From contig NZ_WBXN01000004.1 in NCBI RefSeq assembly GCF_008973465.1, forward strand, positions 2,170,001 through 2,234,000: DNA of 64,000 nt, written 5' to 3'. The first letter of the stretch is position 1, and each line of letters opens with the position of its first letter. Positions 32,888-42,211 of this stretch are shown here, in pieces. The notes beneath the pieces are model-generated. The model did no database searches and was not told the origin of the DNA. It saw nothing but the letters and a program-made list of their open reading frames with translations. This DNA comes from Streptomyces sp. SS1-1 (GTDB taxonomy: Bacteria > Actinomycetota > Actinomycetes > Streptomycetales > Streptomycetaceae). The translations under genes were made by a program, and so were the position numbers.

Positions 32888-34330
32888 GTGTCCTCTCTCT
32901 TCCCGGCCCTCGTGGACGCCCCGGCGGGGCGGCCCGCCCTGCGGTTCGGCGACCGCGCCCTGACCTACGGCGAGCTGGGTGCCGTGGCCGGTGCCCTCGC
33001 CGCGCGGATCGGCGGCGCGGACCGCGTCGCGGTCTGGGCGACGCCCGCGCTGGAGACCGCCGTCGCGGTGGTGGCCGCGCTGGAGGCGGGGGTCGCCGCC
33101 GTCCCGCTCAACCCGAGGTCCGGGGAGCGGGAGCTCGGGCACATCCTGTCCGACAGCGCGCCCTCGGCGGTGCTCGCCGCCCCGGGCGACGAACTGCCCG
33201 CCCCACTGGCCGACCTGGAGCGCATCGACGTGGACGTACGCGCCTACGGCCCGCTCCCCGGCACCGAGGTGCCCGGCGAGGCGGCGGCGCTGGTCGTCTA
33301 CACGTCCGGCACCACCGGCCCGCCCAAGGGCGCCGTGATCCCCCGCCGGGCCGTCGTCCACACCCTGGACGCGCTCGCGGACGCCTGGGCGTGGACCGGC
33401 GAGGACGTCCTCGTGCACGGGCTGCCGCTGTTCCACGTGCACGGACTCGTCCTCGGCGTACTCGGTCCGCTGCGCCGCGGCGGATCGCTGCGCCACCTCG
33501 GCCGGTTCGGCACCGACGGGGTCGCGCGGGAGCTGCACGACGGGGCGACCATGCTGTTCGGGGTGCCGACGATGTACCACCGGATCGCGCGGGCGCTGCC
33601 GGACGATCCGGGCCTGGCCCAGGCGCTGGGCAAGGCCCGCCTGCTCGTCTCCGGTTCGGCGGCCCTCCCCGTCCACGACCACGAGCGGATCACCGCCGCG
33701 ACCGGGCAGCGGGTCGTCGAGCGGTACGGCATGACGGAGACGCTGATGAACACCAGCGTCCGCGCCGACGGCGAGCGCCGCGCCGGCACGGTCGGCGTCC
33801 CGCTGCCCGGCGTGGAGCTGCGGCTGGTCGAGGAGGACGGCACCCCGCTGACGTCGTACGACGGCGAGAGCGTCGGCGAGATCCAGGTGCGCGGCCCGAA
33901 CCTGTTCACGGAGTACCTGAACCGGCCCGACGCCACGCGGGACGCCTTCACGGCGGACGGCTGGTTCCGCACCGGCGACATGGCGGTGCGCGACCCCGAC
34001 GGCTACGTCCGTATCGTCGGCCGCAAGGCCACCGACCTGATCAAGAGCGGCGGGTACAAGATCGGCGCCGGGGAGATCGAGAACGCCCTGCTGGAGCACC
34101 CCGGGGTGCGGGAGGCGGCCGTCACCGGGGAGCCTGACCCGGACCTCGGCGAGCGGATCGTGGCCTGGGTCGTCCCGGCGGACCCGCGGGAGCCCCCGTC
34201 GGCGGAGGAACTCGCCGGCCATGTCGCCGGGCGGCTTGCCCCGCACAAGCGCCCGCGCCGGGTGCGCTACCTCGACGTCCTGCCCCGCAACGACATGGGG
34301 AAGATCATGAAGCGGGCGCTGGGCGCATGA
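32888..34330 (+). CDS. matB: Malonyl-CoA synthetase (MatB)
   Basis: A 480-residue ANL-superfamily ligase that closely matches the streptomycete MatB sequence I remember (SCO2444). Motifs are VVYTSGTTGPPKGAV (phosphate loop), GLPLFHVHGLVLG, RYGMTETLMNT, TGDMAVRDPDGY, KSGGYKIGAGEIEN and the catalytic lysine in PRNDMGKIMKR. It makes malonyl- or methylmalonyl-CoA from the diacid, ATP and CoA, supplying polyketide and fatty-acid extender units. GTG 32888 follows AAGGAG. Its stop overlaps the carboxyltransferase-like gene by ATGA. Confidence 0.93.
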   Translation: MSSLFPALVDAPAGRPALRFGDRALTYGELGAVAGALAARIGGADRVAVWATPALETAVAVVAALEAGVAAVPLNPRSGERELGHILSDSAPSAVLAAPGDELPAPLADLERIDVDVRAYGPLPGTEVPGEAAALVVYTSGTTGPPKGAVIPRRAVVHTLDALADAWAWTGEDVLVHGLPLFHVHGLVLGVLGPLRRGGSLRHLGRFGTDGVARELHDGATMLFGVPTMYHRIARALPDDPGLAQALGKARLLVSGSAALPVHDHERITAATGQRVVERYGMTETLMNTSVRADGERRAGTVGVPLPGVELRLVEEDGTPLTSYDGESVGEIQVRGPNLFTEYLNRPDATRDAFTADGWFRTGDMAVRDPDGYVRIVGRKATDLIKSGGYKIGAGEIENALLEHPGVREAAVTGEPDPDLGERIVAWVVPADPREPPSAEELAGHVAGRLAPHKRPRRVRYLDVLPRNDMGKIMKRALGA

Positions 34331-35667
34331 CGCAACGCCTGACGGCCCGCCAGGTCATCTCGCTGGTGGCCGAGGACTTCACCGAACTCCCCCCTGTGGG
34401 TGTCCCGCCCGGCGACCGCCCCGACGGCCCGCTGGACTGGCGGGGTTACGGCGACGCCCGCGCCCTGGCCGCCGCCCGCACCGGCGAGCGGGAGTCCGTG
34501 GTGTGCGGCACCGGCAGCGTCGAGGGCACCCGCGCGATGCTGATCGCCTTCGAGTTCGGCTATCTCGGCGGCTCGCTCGGCGTGCGCACCGGGGACCGGC
34601 TGGAGGCGGCGTACACCCATGCCCGCGCCCACCGTCTGCCGGTGGTGCCGCTGGTGGCGACGGGCGGCAGCCGGATGCAGGAGGGCATGCTCGCCCTCAC
34701 CCAGCTCCAGCGGGTGGCACGGCAGTCGGCGCTCACCCGGGAGGCCGGGCTGGCGCAGATCGCGGTGCTGCGGGACCCGACGACCGGCGGCGGCTGGGCG
34801 ACGCTCGGCGCGGGCGCCGACGTGACGCTCGCGCTGCCCGGCGCCCAGGTCGGCTTCGCCGGTTCCCGGGTCCGCCCGCCGGACGCGGACCCGTCCGCCT
34901 ATACGGCCGAGGCCCAGCTGGCGTCCGGCGCGGTGGACGCGCTGGTCCGCCCCGGCCGGCTGCGTCACGAACTCGGCCGCTGGCTGCGGCTGCTGACGGC
35001 ACCGTCCGGCGAGGCCGCACCCCCGCCGCGCGCGCTCGGCGGCGCCACCGGGGCGCCGGTCTCGGGCCGGGACGCGGTGCGGCGCGCCCGAGCGCCCGAA
35101 CGCCCGCGCGCGGCACGCTATCTGGACGCCTACTTCACCCACCGCGTCGCCCTGACCGGCGACCGGTGCGGCGGCGCGGACCCGGAGGGCATGCTGTGCG
35201 GCTTCGGCGAGCACGAGGGCCGTACGGTCGCGTACGCCGCGCAGACGGGGACGGCGACCCGGCCCGCCGGGTACCGCACCGCCGCCCGGCTGATCCGGCT
35301 CGCCGACCGGCTCGGCATCCCGGTGCTCACGCTGGTGGACACGCCGGGCGCCGCGAACGACGCGGAGGCGGAGCGCGCGGGCGTCGGTGCGGCCATCGCG
35401 GACCTCTTCACGGTGCTGGCGTCGGTCCGCACCCCGGTGACGACCCTGCTGATCGGCGAGGGCGGCTCCGGCGGCGCGCTCGCCCTCGCGGCACCGGGCA
35501 ACACCTGGGCCACCCCGGACAGCTACTTCTCGGTGATCGCCCCGGAACTCGCGGCGGCCATCCTCAAGCGCGGCCCGGACGAGGTGGACGCGACGGCGGA
35601 CCAGCTGCGCCTGCGCCCGCAGGACCTCGTCGAGGCGGGGCTGATCCGGGGCGTCGTCGAAGGCTAG
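34327..35667 (+). CDS. Single-chain acyl-CoA carboxyltransferase-like protein
   Basis: A 446-residue crotonase-fold protein with both halves of a carboxyltransferase. The N half has VATGGSRMQEGMLAL and VLRDPTTGGGWATLGAGAD, as in AccD; the C half has TLVDTPGAANDAEAERAG and IGEGGSGGALALA, as in AccA. The Cys4 zinc finger of bacterial AccD is absent. No biotin-carrier or carboxylase gene is nearby. Translational coupling to matB suggests it acts on malonyl-CoA, for example as a decarboxylase or transcarboxylase; this is inference. Confidence 0.82.
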   Translation: MTQRLTARQVISLVAEDFTELPPVGVPPGDRPDGPLDWRGYGDARALAAARTGERESVVCGTGSVEGTRAMLIAFEFGYLGGSLGVRTGDRLEAAYTHARAHRLPVVPLVATGGSRMQEGMLALTQLQRVARQSALTREAGLAQIAVLRDPTTGGGWATLGAGADVTLALPGAQVGFAGSRVRPPDADPSAYTAEAQLASGAVDALVRPGRLRHELGRWLRLLTAPSGEAAPPPRALGGATGAPVSGRDAVRRARAPERPRAARYLDAYFTHRVALTGDRCGGADPEGMLCGFGEHEGRTVAYAAQTGTATRPAGYRTAARLIRLADRLGIPVLTLVDTPGAANDAEAERAGVGAAIADLFTVLASVRTPVTTLLIGEGGSGGALALAAPGNTWATPDSYFSVIAPELAAAILKRGPDEVDATADQLRLRPQDLVEAGLIRGVVEG

Positions 35668-35921
35668 GGAGGCGGTGGCCTAGCCGAACCGGCCCCGCTC
35701 CCCGCGCTCCGACACGCCGTCTGACGCCCCCTCAGGGACAGAACCCCCCATTCAGCGGCACCCCGCCCGGCCCCCTCCAGAAGGCGACCGGCACCCGGCG
35801 GCGCGCACGATGCGAGGGAGGCCGCCCCACGCACGGTCTCGCGACACCACGACCACGCACCCCACGCGAGGCCCGCCACCCACCCGGCGGACCCATGGTC
35901 TGCGCTCTCGGGAGGACCACC

Positions 35922-36956
35922 ATGACCGCCACGCTGGAGCAGCTGCGACGCTGCCACTTCGCCGTCGATCTGGGAGCGGCCAGGACCCGCGTCTATGTGA
36001 AGGGCGCGGGGCTCGTCGTCGACCAGCCGTCCGCCGCCGCCGTCAACACCCGCACGGGCGCGCTCATCGCGGTCGGCGAGTTCGCGGAGCGGATGACCGG
36101 CCGCACCCCGGACTACATCCGCGTCGTCCGGCCCGTCTCGGGAGGCACGGTCGTCGACATCGAGATGGCGCAGCGCATGCTGCGGCACCTCCTGGGCGAC
36201 AAGATGCGCCGCGGTCTGCGCCGCAGGCCCTTCCTGCGGGCCGCCGTCTGCACCCCGCACGACGCCGATCCGCTCGCCCAGCGCGCCGCCATCGAGACGC
36301 TGGTCGGCCTCGGCGCCCGCCGGGTGGAGCTGGTGGACACCCTGATCGCCGCCGCCGTCGGCTGCGGACTGCCCGTGGAGCAGCCCGAGGCCAGCATGAT
36401 CATGGTGTGCGGGGCCGCCGCGACCGAGGTGGCCGTGCTGTCGCTGGGCAACATCGTGACGGCCGAGCGGATCCGGGTCGGCGGCGAGGCCGTGGACCAC
36501 GCGATCGTGCAGCACCTGCGGCACCAGCACGAACTGATGCTGCCCAGCCAGAACGTACGGCCGCTCCAGCTCGCGCTGTCCGGCAACGGGCTCACCGCGC
36601 AGGGCCCCGCGTCCACGGAGATCCACGGCCGGGACGTCTGCACCGGGCTCGCCCGGTCCGTGCGGGTCGACACGGCGGCCGTGCGGGACGCCATCCAGAC
36701 GCCGCTCACCGCCGTCCTCGACAGCATCGGCAAGGTGCTGCGGGACTGCCCGCCCGACCTGGTCGCCGACCTCGCCGACCGCGGGATCATGATGGTCGGC
36801 GGCAGCGCCCTGCTCCCCGGTTTCGACGAGATGCTGCGGCAGGCCACCAGCATGCCGGTGCACATCGCCGAACGGCCCGACGTCTGCGCCGTACAGGGTC
36901 TCGGCACGATGCTGGAGGGCCGGATCGAGCCGCTGGAGCTGGACCCGGCGACCTGA
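35922..36956 (+). CDS. mbl: MreB-like actin homologue Mbl
   Basis: A 344-residue actin-fold protein. It has the phosphate-1 region FAVDLGAARTRVYVKG, PSAAAVNTRTGALIAVG, the phosphate-2 equivalent (ASMIMVCGAAATEVAVLSLG) and the adenosine region GIMMVGGSALLPGF. The phosphate loops are degenerate compared with MreB, and the protein resembles streptomycete Mbl (I recall SCO2451), which works with MreB in spore-wall thickening. It lacks the N-terminal length of full MreB. ATG 35922 follows GGGAGG. It is not next to mreCD. Confidence 0.82.
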   Translation: MTATLEQLRRCHFAVDLGAARTRVYVKGAGLVVDQPSAAAVNTRTGALIAVGEFAERMTGRTPDYIRVVRPVSGGTVVDIEMAQRMLRHLLGDKMRRGLRRRPFLRAAVCTPHDADPLAQRAAIETLVGLGARRVELVDTLIAAAVGCGLPVEQPEASMIMVCGAAATEVAVLSLGNIVTAERIRVGGEAVDHAIVQHLRHQHELMLPSQNVRPLQLALSGNGLTAQGPASTEIHGRDVCTGLARSVRVDTAAVRDAIQTPLTAVLDSIGKVLRDCPPDLVADLADRGIMMVGGSALLPGFDEMLRQATSMPVHIAERPDVCAVQGLGTMLEGRIEPLELDPAT

Positions 36957-36962
36957 GCCCGT

Positions 36963-36986
36963 TCAGGTCAGGTCAGGTCAGGTCAG
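36963..36986. repeat. Tandem TCAGG repeat
   Basis: Four full copies of the five-base unit TCAGG and a partial fifth lie just after the mbl stop. The last unit supplies the stop codon of the minus-strand small gene at 36983. Confidence 0.8.
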
Positions 36987-37096
36987 TAGGGAAGGATCCG
37001 GCCCGAGGGAGTGCGCCGGTCGATCTCGCCCCGTGTGTCACGGGGAGCGGCCGGCCGGCGGGTGACCCGAACGCGTACGTACGTCTGGCCCTTCAT
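36983..37096 (-). CDS. Small basic protein, 37 residues
   Basis: An ATG at 37096 is preceded at five bases by AGGAGG (37102-37107). It opens 37 codons beginning MKGQTYVRVRVTRRPAAP and ending GRILPY. The product is Arg-rich with no Cys and no membrane segment. The strong ribosome-binding site and the codon choice favour a real gene. An internal hairpin CCCCGTG-TGT-CACGGGG lies within it. It converges with mbl. The function is unknown. Confidence 0.55.
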   Translation of the reverse strand: MKGQTYVRVRVTRRPAAPRDTRGEIDRRTPSGRILPY

Positions 37097-37306
37097 GGCG
37101 CCCTCCTGGTCCGTCGGGTCCGTTGCGACCAGTCTTCTCTTCGCAACCTTTCGGCACATCGTGCCCACGGAGGCAGTTGTCATGCCTCCGCGGTGGGAGC
37201 GGTTGGAAGCGGACGTGCTCCCGTGGGAGGAGACGGCCCCTCGGGGAAGGCGGGGTGGACCCGGCCGGGGGAACAGGCGCACGCTCGTGCGTAGGGACCT
37301 CTTCCC

Positions 37307-37606
37307 ATGGAAGTGATCGCGATGGATGACAAGAACTGGACCGTCCGCATCCACATCACCGAGGACGGCGACGACACCCTCGCCGAAGCCGTGCTGACGA
37401 CCCCGGACACGTCGACCGTCACGGGCCGGGGCACGGCCCACCGCAACCCCGTCGACCGCAGCGTCCCCGAGGTCGGCGACGAGCTGGCCGCCTGCCGCGC
37501 CCTGGAGGACCTGGCGCTGCGGCTGCACGACGTCGCCTCCGACCACATCGTCGCGCTGGCCGGCCCGGCCGACCGCGCGCCGCAGGGCGCCTGGGAACGC
37601 CCCTGA
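37307..37606 (+). CDS. DUF1876 domain protein
   Basis: A 99-residue (or 94-residue) small protein with the DUF1876 pattern WTVRIHITEDGDDTLAEAVL and VTGRGTAHRNPVDRSVPEVG, then a helix EVGDELAACRALEDLALRL. Members are common small actinobacterial proteins with a double-stranded-RNA-binding-like fold and no known role. The start may be ATG 37307 or ATG 37322, which has GGAAG eight bases away. Confidence 0.85.
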   Translation: MEVIAMDDKNWTVRIHITEDGDDTLAEAVLTTPDTSTVTGRGTAHRNPVDRSVPEVGDELAACRALEDLALRLHDVASDHIVALAGPADRAPQGAWERP

Positions 37607-37705
37607 GCGACGCCGGCCCGGTTTACACCGTGATCCCCCTGGTACTGGTGGGGCCGTCGTCCGTCCGCCGCGCGCGCCGAGCGCCGCCCGACCCCCTGGA
37701 GAGCG

Positions 37706-38845
37706 ATGCTGCTGAGGACCTTCGGCTGGTCGATGGGCGTCACGGTGATCGGTCTCGTCCTCGCGGCGTGGCTGTGGGGCTGGGAGGCGTTCGGGGTCGT
37801 ACTGATCCTGTCCGTGCTGGAGATCTCGCTGTCCTTCGACAACGCGGTCGTCAACGCCGGGATCCTGAAGCGGATGAACGCCTTCTGGCAGCGGATCTTC
37901 CAGACCGTCGGCGTGCTGATCGCCGTGTTCGGCATGCGGCTGGTGTTCCCGGTCGTGATCGTCGCCATCAGCGCCCGGGTCGGGCCCGCCGAGGCCGTAC
38001 GGCTGGCGCTGGACGACCCGGACCGCTACGAGGCCCTCGTCACCGACGCGCATCCGGCGATCGCCGCGTTCGGCGGCATGTTCCTGCTGATGATCTTCCT
38101 GGAGTTCATCCTGGAGGAACGGGAGATCACCTGGCTGTCCCGGCTGGAGCGCCCGCTGGCGCGGCTCGGGCGGATCGACCTGCTGGCGCCCTGCGTGGCG
38201 CTGATCGTGCTGCTGGTCGCGGCCACGACGGTCGCCGGGCACGCGCACGTCAGCGGTGGCCACGCGGACAAGGCGGCCACGGTCCTGCTCGCCGGGGTCG
38301 CGGGGCTGATCACCTATCTCGCCGTGGGCGGTCTGTCCTCGCACTTCGAGAGCCGTCTGGAGGCGGAGGAGGAACGCGAGCACGAGGAGGAGGAGCAGCG
38401 GGCCCGAACCGGGGGCGGACGTCCGGTCGCCGCCCTCGCCGGCAAGGCGGCGTTCTTCCTCTTCCTCTACCTGGAGGTCCTGGACGCGTCGTTCTCCTTC
38501 GACGGGGTGATCGGCGCCTTCGCCATCACCAACCACATCTTCTGGATGGCGCTCGGCCTGGGCATCGGCGCCCTGTACGTCCGGTCCCTCACGGTCTACC
38601 TGGTCCGCCAGGGCACCCTCGACGACTACGTCTACCTGGAGCACGGCGCCCACTACGCCATCGGCGCCCTCGCGGTGATCCTGCTGGTCACCATCCGCTA
38701 CGAGATCAACGAGGTGATCACGGGCCTGGTCGGCGTGGTCCTGATCGCCTCGTCCTTCCTGGCGTCCGTGCGCCGCAACCGGGCGCTCGCGGCCGCCGGG
38801 GACGAGGACCCGGAGCGGTCCGAGGAGGCCCGGACGGGCACGTGA
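37706..38845 (+). CDS. DUF475 (TerC-related) integral membrane protein
   Basis: A 379-residue membrane protein with about nine hydrophobic segments. LEISLSFDNAVVNAG and LEVLDASFSFDGVIGAFAIT are paired TerC-like motifs with acidic residues inside membrane helices, which suggest metal-ion binding. A cytoplasmic loop rich in Glu (EAEEEREHEEEE) lies between the two halves. TerC and DUF475 proteins are linked with metal or tellurite homeostasis. A ribosome-binding site with GGAG precedes the start. Confidence 0.88.
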   Translation: MLLRTFGWSMGVTVIGLVLAAWLWGWEAFGVVLILSVLEISLSFDNAVVNAGILKRMNAFWQRIFQTVGVLIAVFGMRLVFPVVIVAISARVGPAEAVRLALDDPDRYEALVTDAHPAIAAFGGMFLLMIFLEFILEEREITWLSRLERPLARLGRIDLLAPCVALIVLLVAATTVAGHAHVSGGHADKAATVLLAGVAGLITYLAVGGLSSHFESRLEAEEEREHEEEEQRARTGGGRPVAALAGKAAFFLFLYLEVLDASFSFDGVIGAFAITNHIFWMALGLGIGALYVRSLTVYLVRQGTLDDYVYLEHGAHYAIGALAVILLVTIRYEINEVITGLVGVVLIASSFLASVRRNRALAAAGDEDPERSEEARTGT

Positions 38846-39039
38846 GACATATCACCCCGCAGCGGGCGTGAGGGCGTGTTCGCGGGGCCGTGCGGCTGCT
38901 TCGCACGCGTGATCCGGACCATACGTGGTGTTCGACATAGGCGTTTTCATCCGCTTATGGCTAGCTGGATGTGTTTGCCTTCGCGCACAGCGCCGCGCCT
39001 CGCGGCGCTCCGTCCAGCACTCGTCCGCCCGGGAGACCC

Positions 39040-40782
39040 ATGCGCCTGCGCCGCGCCCCCTCATCGCCGCGAACGGGCCCGTCGTCCCGCGCGGCCTCCG
39101 CCCGCCCCTACGTCCTGACCGGCGGCACCCTGGCCGTGGGCCTCGGCGGCCTGTATCTCGCGGGGCTCCTCGCGGCCGGCGGGGACATAGAGGACGGGAC
39201 GACCGTGCGGGGCGTGGACATCGGCGGGCTCAGCCGCGCCGAGGCCGTGCACAAGCTGGACGACCGCCTCGCCCCGGCCGCCGCCCGCAAGCTCCGGGTG
39301 ACGGTCGGCGACCGCGAGGGCACCGTCGACCCCCGCCGGCTGGGCCTCGCCTTCGACCACGAGCGGACCGTCGACCGGGCGAGCCGCAGCGGCGCCCTCG
39401 ACCCGTTCACCGTGATCGGCGGCCTGTTCCGCTCGGGCGGGCCGGTCGAGCCGTCGGTGAGCGTCGACGAGGACAAGGCCCGCGCCGAGCTGAGGAAGGT
39501 CGCACGGGACGCCGACCAGAAGGTCCGCGAGGGCGCCGTCTCGTTCGAGAACGGCGAGGTCCGCACCGTCGCACCGCACCCGGGGTACGCCCTGGACACG
39601 GACGCCGCCCTCGACCCGCTGCGCGACGCCTTCCAGCGCGGCGACGCCCGTGCCGTCACCGCGCTCCCGGCCCGCGCGACCGCGCCGAAGGTGACGGAGC
39701 GCGAGCTGGACCGGGCGGTGCGCGAGTTCGCCCGTCCCGCCATGTCGGCGCCCGTCACCCTCACCGCCGCCGGGCACCGCTTCACCGTCGAGCAGCCCGT
39801 CCTCGGCCGGTATCTGACGATGCGCCCGGACGCCGAGGGCCGGCTCGAACCGAAGCTGGACGCGGCGGGGCTGCGCGCCGACCCGGCGGTGGCCCGGCCG
39901 CTGTCCGCCCTGCCCACCCGGGCCGCCAACGCCGAGCTGCGCCTGGTCGGTGACCGGGTCGGGGTCGCCGAGGACGGCCACGCGGGCCATGTGGTCACCG
40001 ACAAGGCGCTCGGCAAGGCCGTACTGCCGCTGCTGACCCGGCGGGGCGCCGCGCGCAGCGGGGAGATCGCGACGCGCGTGAGCGAGCCTCAGGTGACCCG
40101 CGCCAACGTCGAGCGGCTGGGCCTGCGCGAGCGGATGTCGTCGTTCACGGTGAACTTCGAGCCGGCGCCCTACCGCACCCGCAACATCGGCCGCGCGGTG
40201 GAGCTGATCAACGGCTCGGTCGTGATGCCGGGCGAGACGTGGAGCTTCAACCGCAGGGTCGGCGAACGCACCCCGGAGAACGGCTTCGTCGACGGCATCA
40301 TGATCTACGACGACGAGTTCCGTAAGGCGCCCGGCGGCGGGGTCTCCGCCGTCGCCACGACCATCTACAACGCGCTGTGGTTCGCGGGCGTCAAGCCGGT
40401 CGAGCACGGCGCCCACTCGTTCTACATCGAGCGCTACCCGGAGGGCCGGGAGGCCACGGTCGCCTGGGGCAGCCTGGACCTGCGCTTCACCAACGACTCC
40501 GGCCACGCCCTGTACATCCAGGCCGAGTCCACCGACCACTCGGTGACGATCTCGTTCCTCGGCACCCGCAAGTACGACGAGATCGGCTCGGAGAAGGGCC
40601 CGCGCACCAACCTGAAGCAGCCGGAGCGCAAGGTCCTGAGCGGCGACCAGTGCGTCCCGCAGACCCCACTGGAGGGATTCGACGTCACCGTGCAGCGGGT
40701 CTTCGTCCAGGACGGACGGGTCGTGAAGCGGGAGCCGTTCCGCACGCACTACGACCCGCGGGACGAGATCGTCTGCGAGTGA
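39040..40782 (+). CDS. VanW-family cell-wall protein with one transmembrane segment
   Basis: A 580-residue protein with an Arg-rich cytoplasmic N terminus, a membrane segment (VLTGGTLAVGLGGLYLAGLL) and an extracellular part. Two YoaR-like peptidoglycan-binding repeats (VRGVDIGGLSRAEAV and a later copy) are followed by the VanW domain: YRTRNIGRAVELINGSVVMP, SFNRRVGER, GGGVSAVATTIYNALWFAG, HSFYIERYPEG and LRFTNDSG. VanW genes accompany glycopeptide resistance clusters, but the function is unknown. ATG 39040 follows GGGAG; earlier in-frame starts lack a site. Confidence 0.88.
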   Translation: MRLRRAPSSPRTGPSSRAASARPYVLTGGTLAVGLGGLYLAGLLAAGGDIEDGTTVRGVDIGGLSRAEAVHKLDDRLAPAAARKLRVTVGDREGTVDPRRLGLAFDHERTVDRASRSGALDPFTVIGGLFRSGGPVEPSVSVDEDKARAELRKVARDADQKVREGAVSFENGEVRTVAPHPGYALDTDAALDPLRDAFQRGDARAVTALPARATAPKVTERELDRAVREFARPAMSAPVTLTAAGHRFTVEQPVLGRYLTMRPDAEGRLEPKLDAAGLRADPAVARPLSALPTRAANAELRLVGDRVGVAEDGHAGHVVTDKALGKAVLPLLTRRGAARSGEIATRVSEPQVTRANVERLGLRERMSSFTVNFEPAPYRTRNIGRAVELINGSVVMPGETWSFNRRVGERTPENGFVDGIMIYDDEFRKAPGGGVSAVATTIYNALWFAGVKPVEHGAHSFYIERYPEGREATVAWGSLDLRFTNDSGHALYIQAESTDHSVTISFLGTRKYDEIGSEKGPRTNLKQPERKVLSGDQCVPQTPLEGFDVTVQRVFVQDGRVVKREPFRTHYDPRDEIVCE

Positions 40783-40865
40783 GTTCCCGGCAACGGCCTG
40801 GTCGATCGTCCCTGGACGGCCGGCTGGCACGGTGGCGATGACCCGTCCGGACGTGTGGCTGCCGT

Positions 40866-42140
40866 TCAGGGCGTGGAGGCTGTCACATCCACTTCAGTGA
40901 TGGCTGCAACGGGGTGCCGGGCGCCCGTCAGCACGGGGTCCTGCGTCGTGTCGGTGTCGAGGTACCGGTGGAAGAAGGCACCGAGGTAGGTGATGGCGAC
41001 ATGGCGTTGCTGCGGTTCGGTCAGGTGTGTGGTCGGCGTCGAACCCTCGTGGTCGGTGCACTGCCCGGGATGCCCTTCGACCGGCGTGGCGTCGTCGGAG
41101 GCCGCGACCTGGCCGCTCCGGGGCGACCATTGCGTGTTGAAGTAGTTGTGGTTGGCCCCGCGGACCGCGAACCGGTGGAAGCCGCTGCGATTCCCCTTGG
41201 CCGCGTCGGCCGCGAACGCGAACGCCTCACCGCCCACCTGTCCGTCACACGTTCCCCTGACGACCGCGAAGGGCGTCCTGGTGATCGTGTAGTCGGACAT
41301 GTTCTCCGTCATCACGTTGTAGGCGGGTGCCAGCGCCGCCACCGCCTTGACCTTCACGCCCCGGGGCCACTGCCCCCGATGGCTGTCCGCAGCCTGCCAG
41401 GTGACCCCGGCTCCCGCCCGAGAGTGCCCCATGACTCCCACCTTGCCCAGGTCCAGGTGGTGGACGAATCCAACGCTTCGTGCCGCGCCGGTCACCGGAT
41501 CCGTGAACTTCCCGGCCAGTTCTCCTTTTCCGCTGGTGCTGAGCTTCTGCCACATGCGCAGGTGCCGGTTGATGAGATCGGCCCGCGCTGCGGCGTTCTC
41601 GTCGCCCGACACGGAGGAGGCGTTGATGCCGTTCGCGCCGGCCGAGACCACGACGAACCCCTCCGCGGCCAGCGCGCGGGCGAGGTAGTCGTACCCGTCC
41701 TCGCTGGGCAGGGCGGGCGTTCCCTTTGCACAGGGCCAGGCGAACAGTCTGGCACTGGCAGCCGCGTACGCGGCATCGTCGCCACTGTCCTCCGCGGCCG
41801 TGCGTACGGCCTCGGCCTGCCGGTCGGCGCAGCTCTCGTGCCAGCCGTGGAGCATGACGATCAGCGGATGCCGCCCCTCACCCAGGTCGGCGGGATAGTG
41901 CACCACACCGCTCAATTCGACCGGCTCGCCCGTCTGCGGCAGATGCCAGGCCTCATCACCCAGGTCATAGCGGACCGTCCTCGTGCCCCCGGGCGCGTCC
42001 GCAGAGGATCCGTACGCCCCGCCCGCCCCCGTGGCATCCGCCGTCGCCGTGTACGTCAAGGCGGCTGCCGCGAGGGTCAGTCCCGCCACCGACCCGGTCA
42101 GCAGGCGGACCGAAGTCTTGAAACGCTTGTGCTTGTTCAC
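40866..42140 (-). CDS. Secreted alpha/beta hydrolase
   Basis: A 424-residue protein with a signal-like N terminus (VRLLTGSVAGLTLAAAALT). The hydrolase core has LIVMLHGWHESC (oxyanion region), nucleophile GHSRAG in VGVMGHSRAGAG, an Asp in RGTCDGQVGG and a His in RGANHNYFN. It resembles dienelactone hydrolase or cutinase-like families, with two extra Cys that could pair. GTG 42140 is chosen because GGAG lies six bases upstream; ATG 42152 has no site. It follows the lipoprotein hydrolase gene on the same strand after a 71-base gap. Base composition looks less GC-extreme than that of the neighbours. Confidence 0.8.
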   Translation of the reverse strand: MNKHKRFKTSVRLLTGSVAGLTLAAAALTYTATADATGAGGAYGSSADAPGGTRTVRYDLGDEAWHLPQTGEPVELSGVVHYPADLGEGRHPLIVMLHGWHESCADRQAEAVRTAAEDSGDDAAYAAASARLFAWPCAKGTPALPSEDGYDYLARALAAEGFVVVSAGANGINASSVSGDENAAARADLINRHLRMWQKLSTSGKGELAGKFTDPVTGAARSVGFVHHLDLGKVGVMGHSRAGAGVTWQAADSHRGQWPRGVKVKAVAALAPAYNVMTENMSDYTITRTPFAVVRGTCDGQVGGEAFAFAADAAKGNRSGFHRFAVRGANHNYFNTQWSPRSGQVAASDDATPVEGHPGQCTDHEGSTPTTHLTEPQQRHVAITYLGAFFHRYLDTDTTQDPVLTGARHPVAAITEVDVTASTP

Positions 42141-42211
42141 CCATGACTCCATCTGTACGCAACACGCCCCCGGGCTGCCTTTCGGCCCGGGCGAACGTGG
42201 CACCACTCGTG

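Noticed and set aside
36963..36986. The TCAGG tandem run as a CRISPR-like or phase-variation array.
   Set aside because: The unit is five bases with no spacers, no cas genes are present, and it is not inside a coding contingency gene apart from the last codons of a small peptide.
42123..42132. AAACGCTTGT near the secreted hydrolase start as a LacI half-site.
   Set aside because: It is inside the coding N terminus and only a half match.
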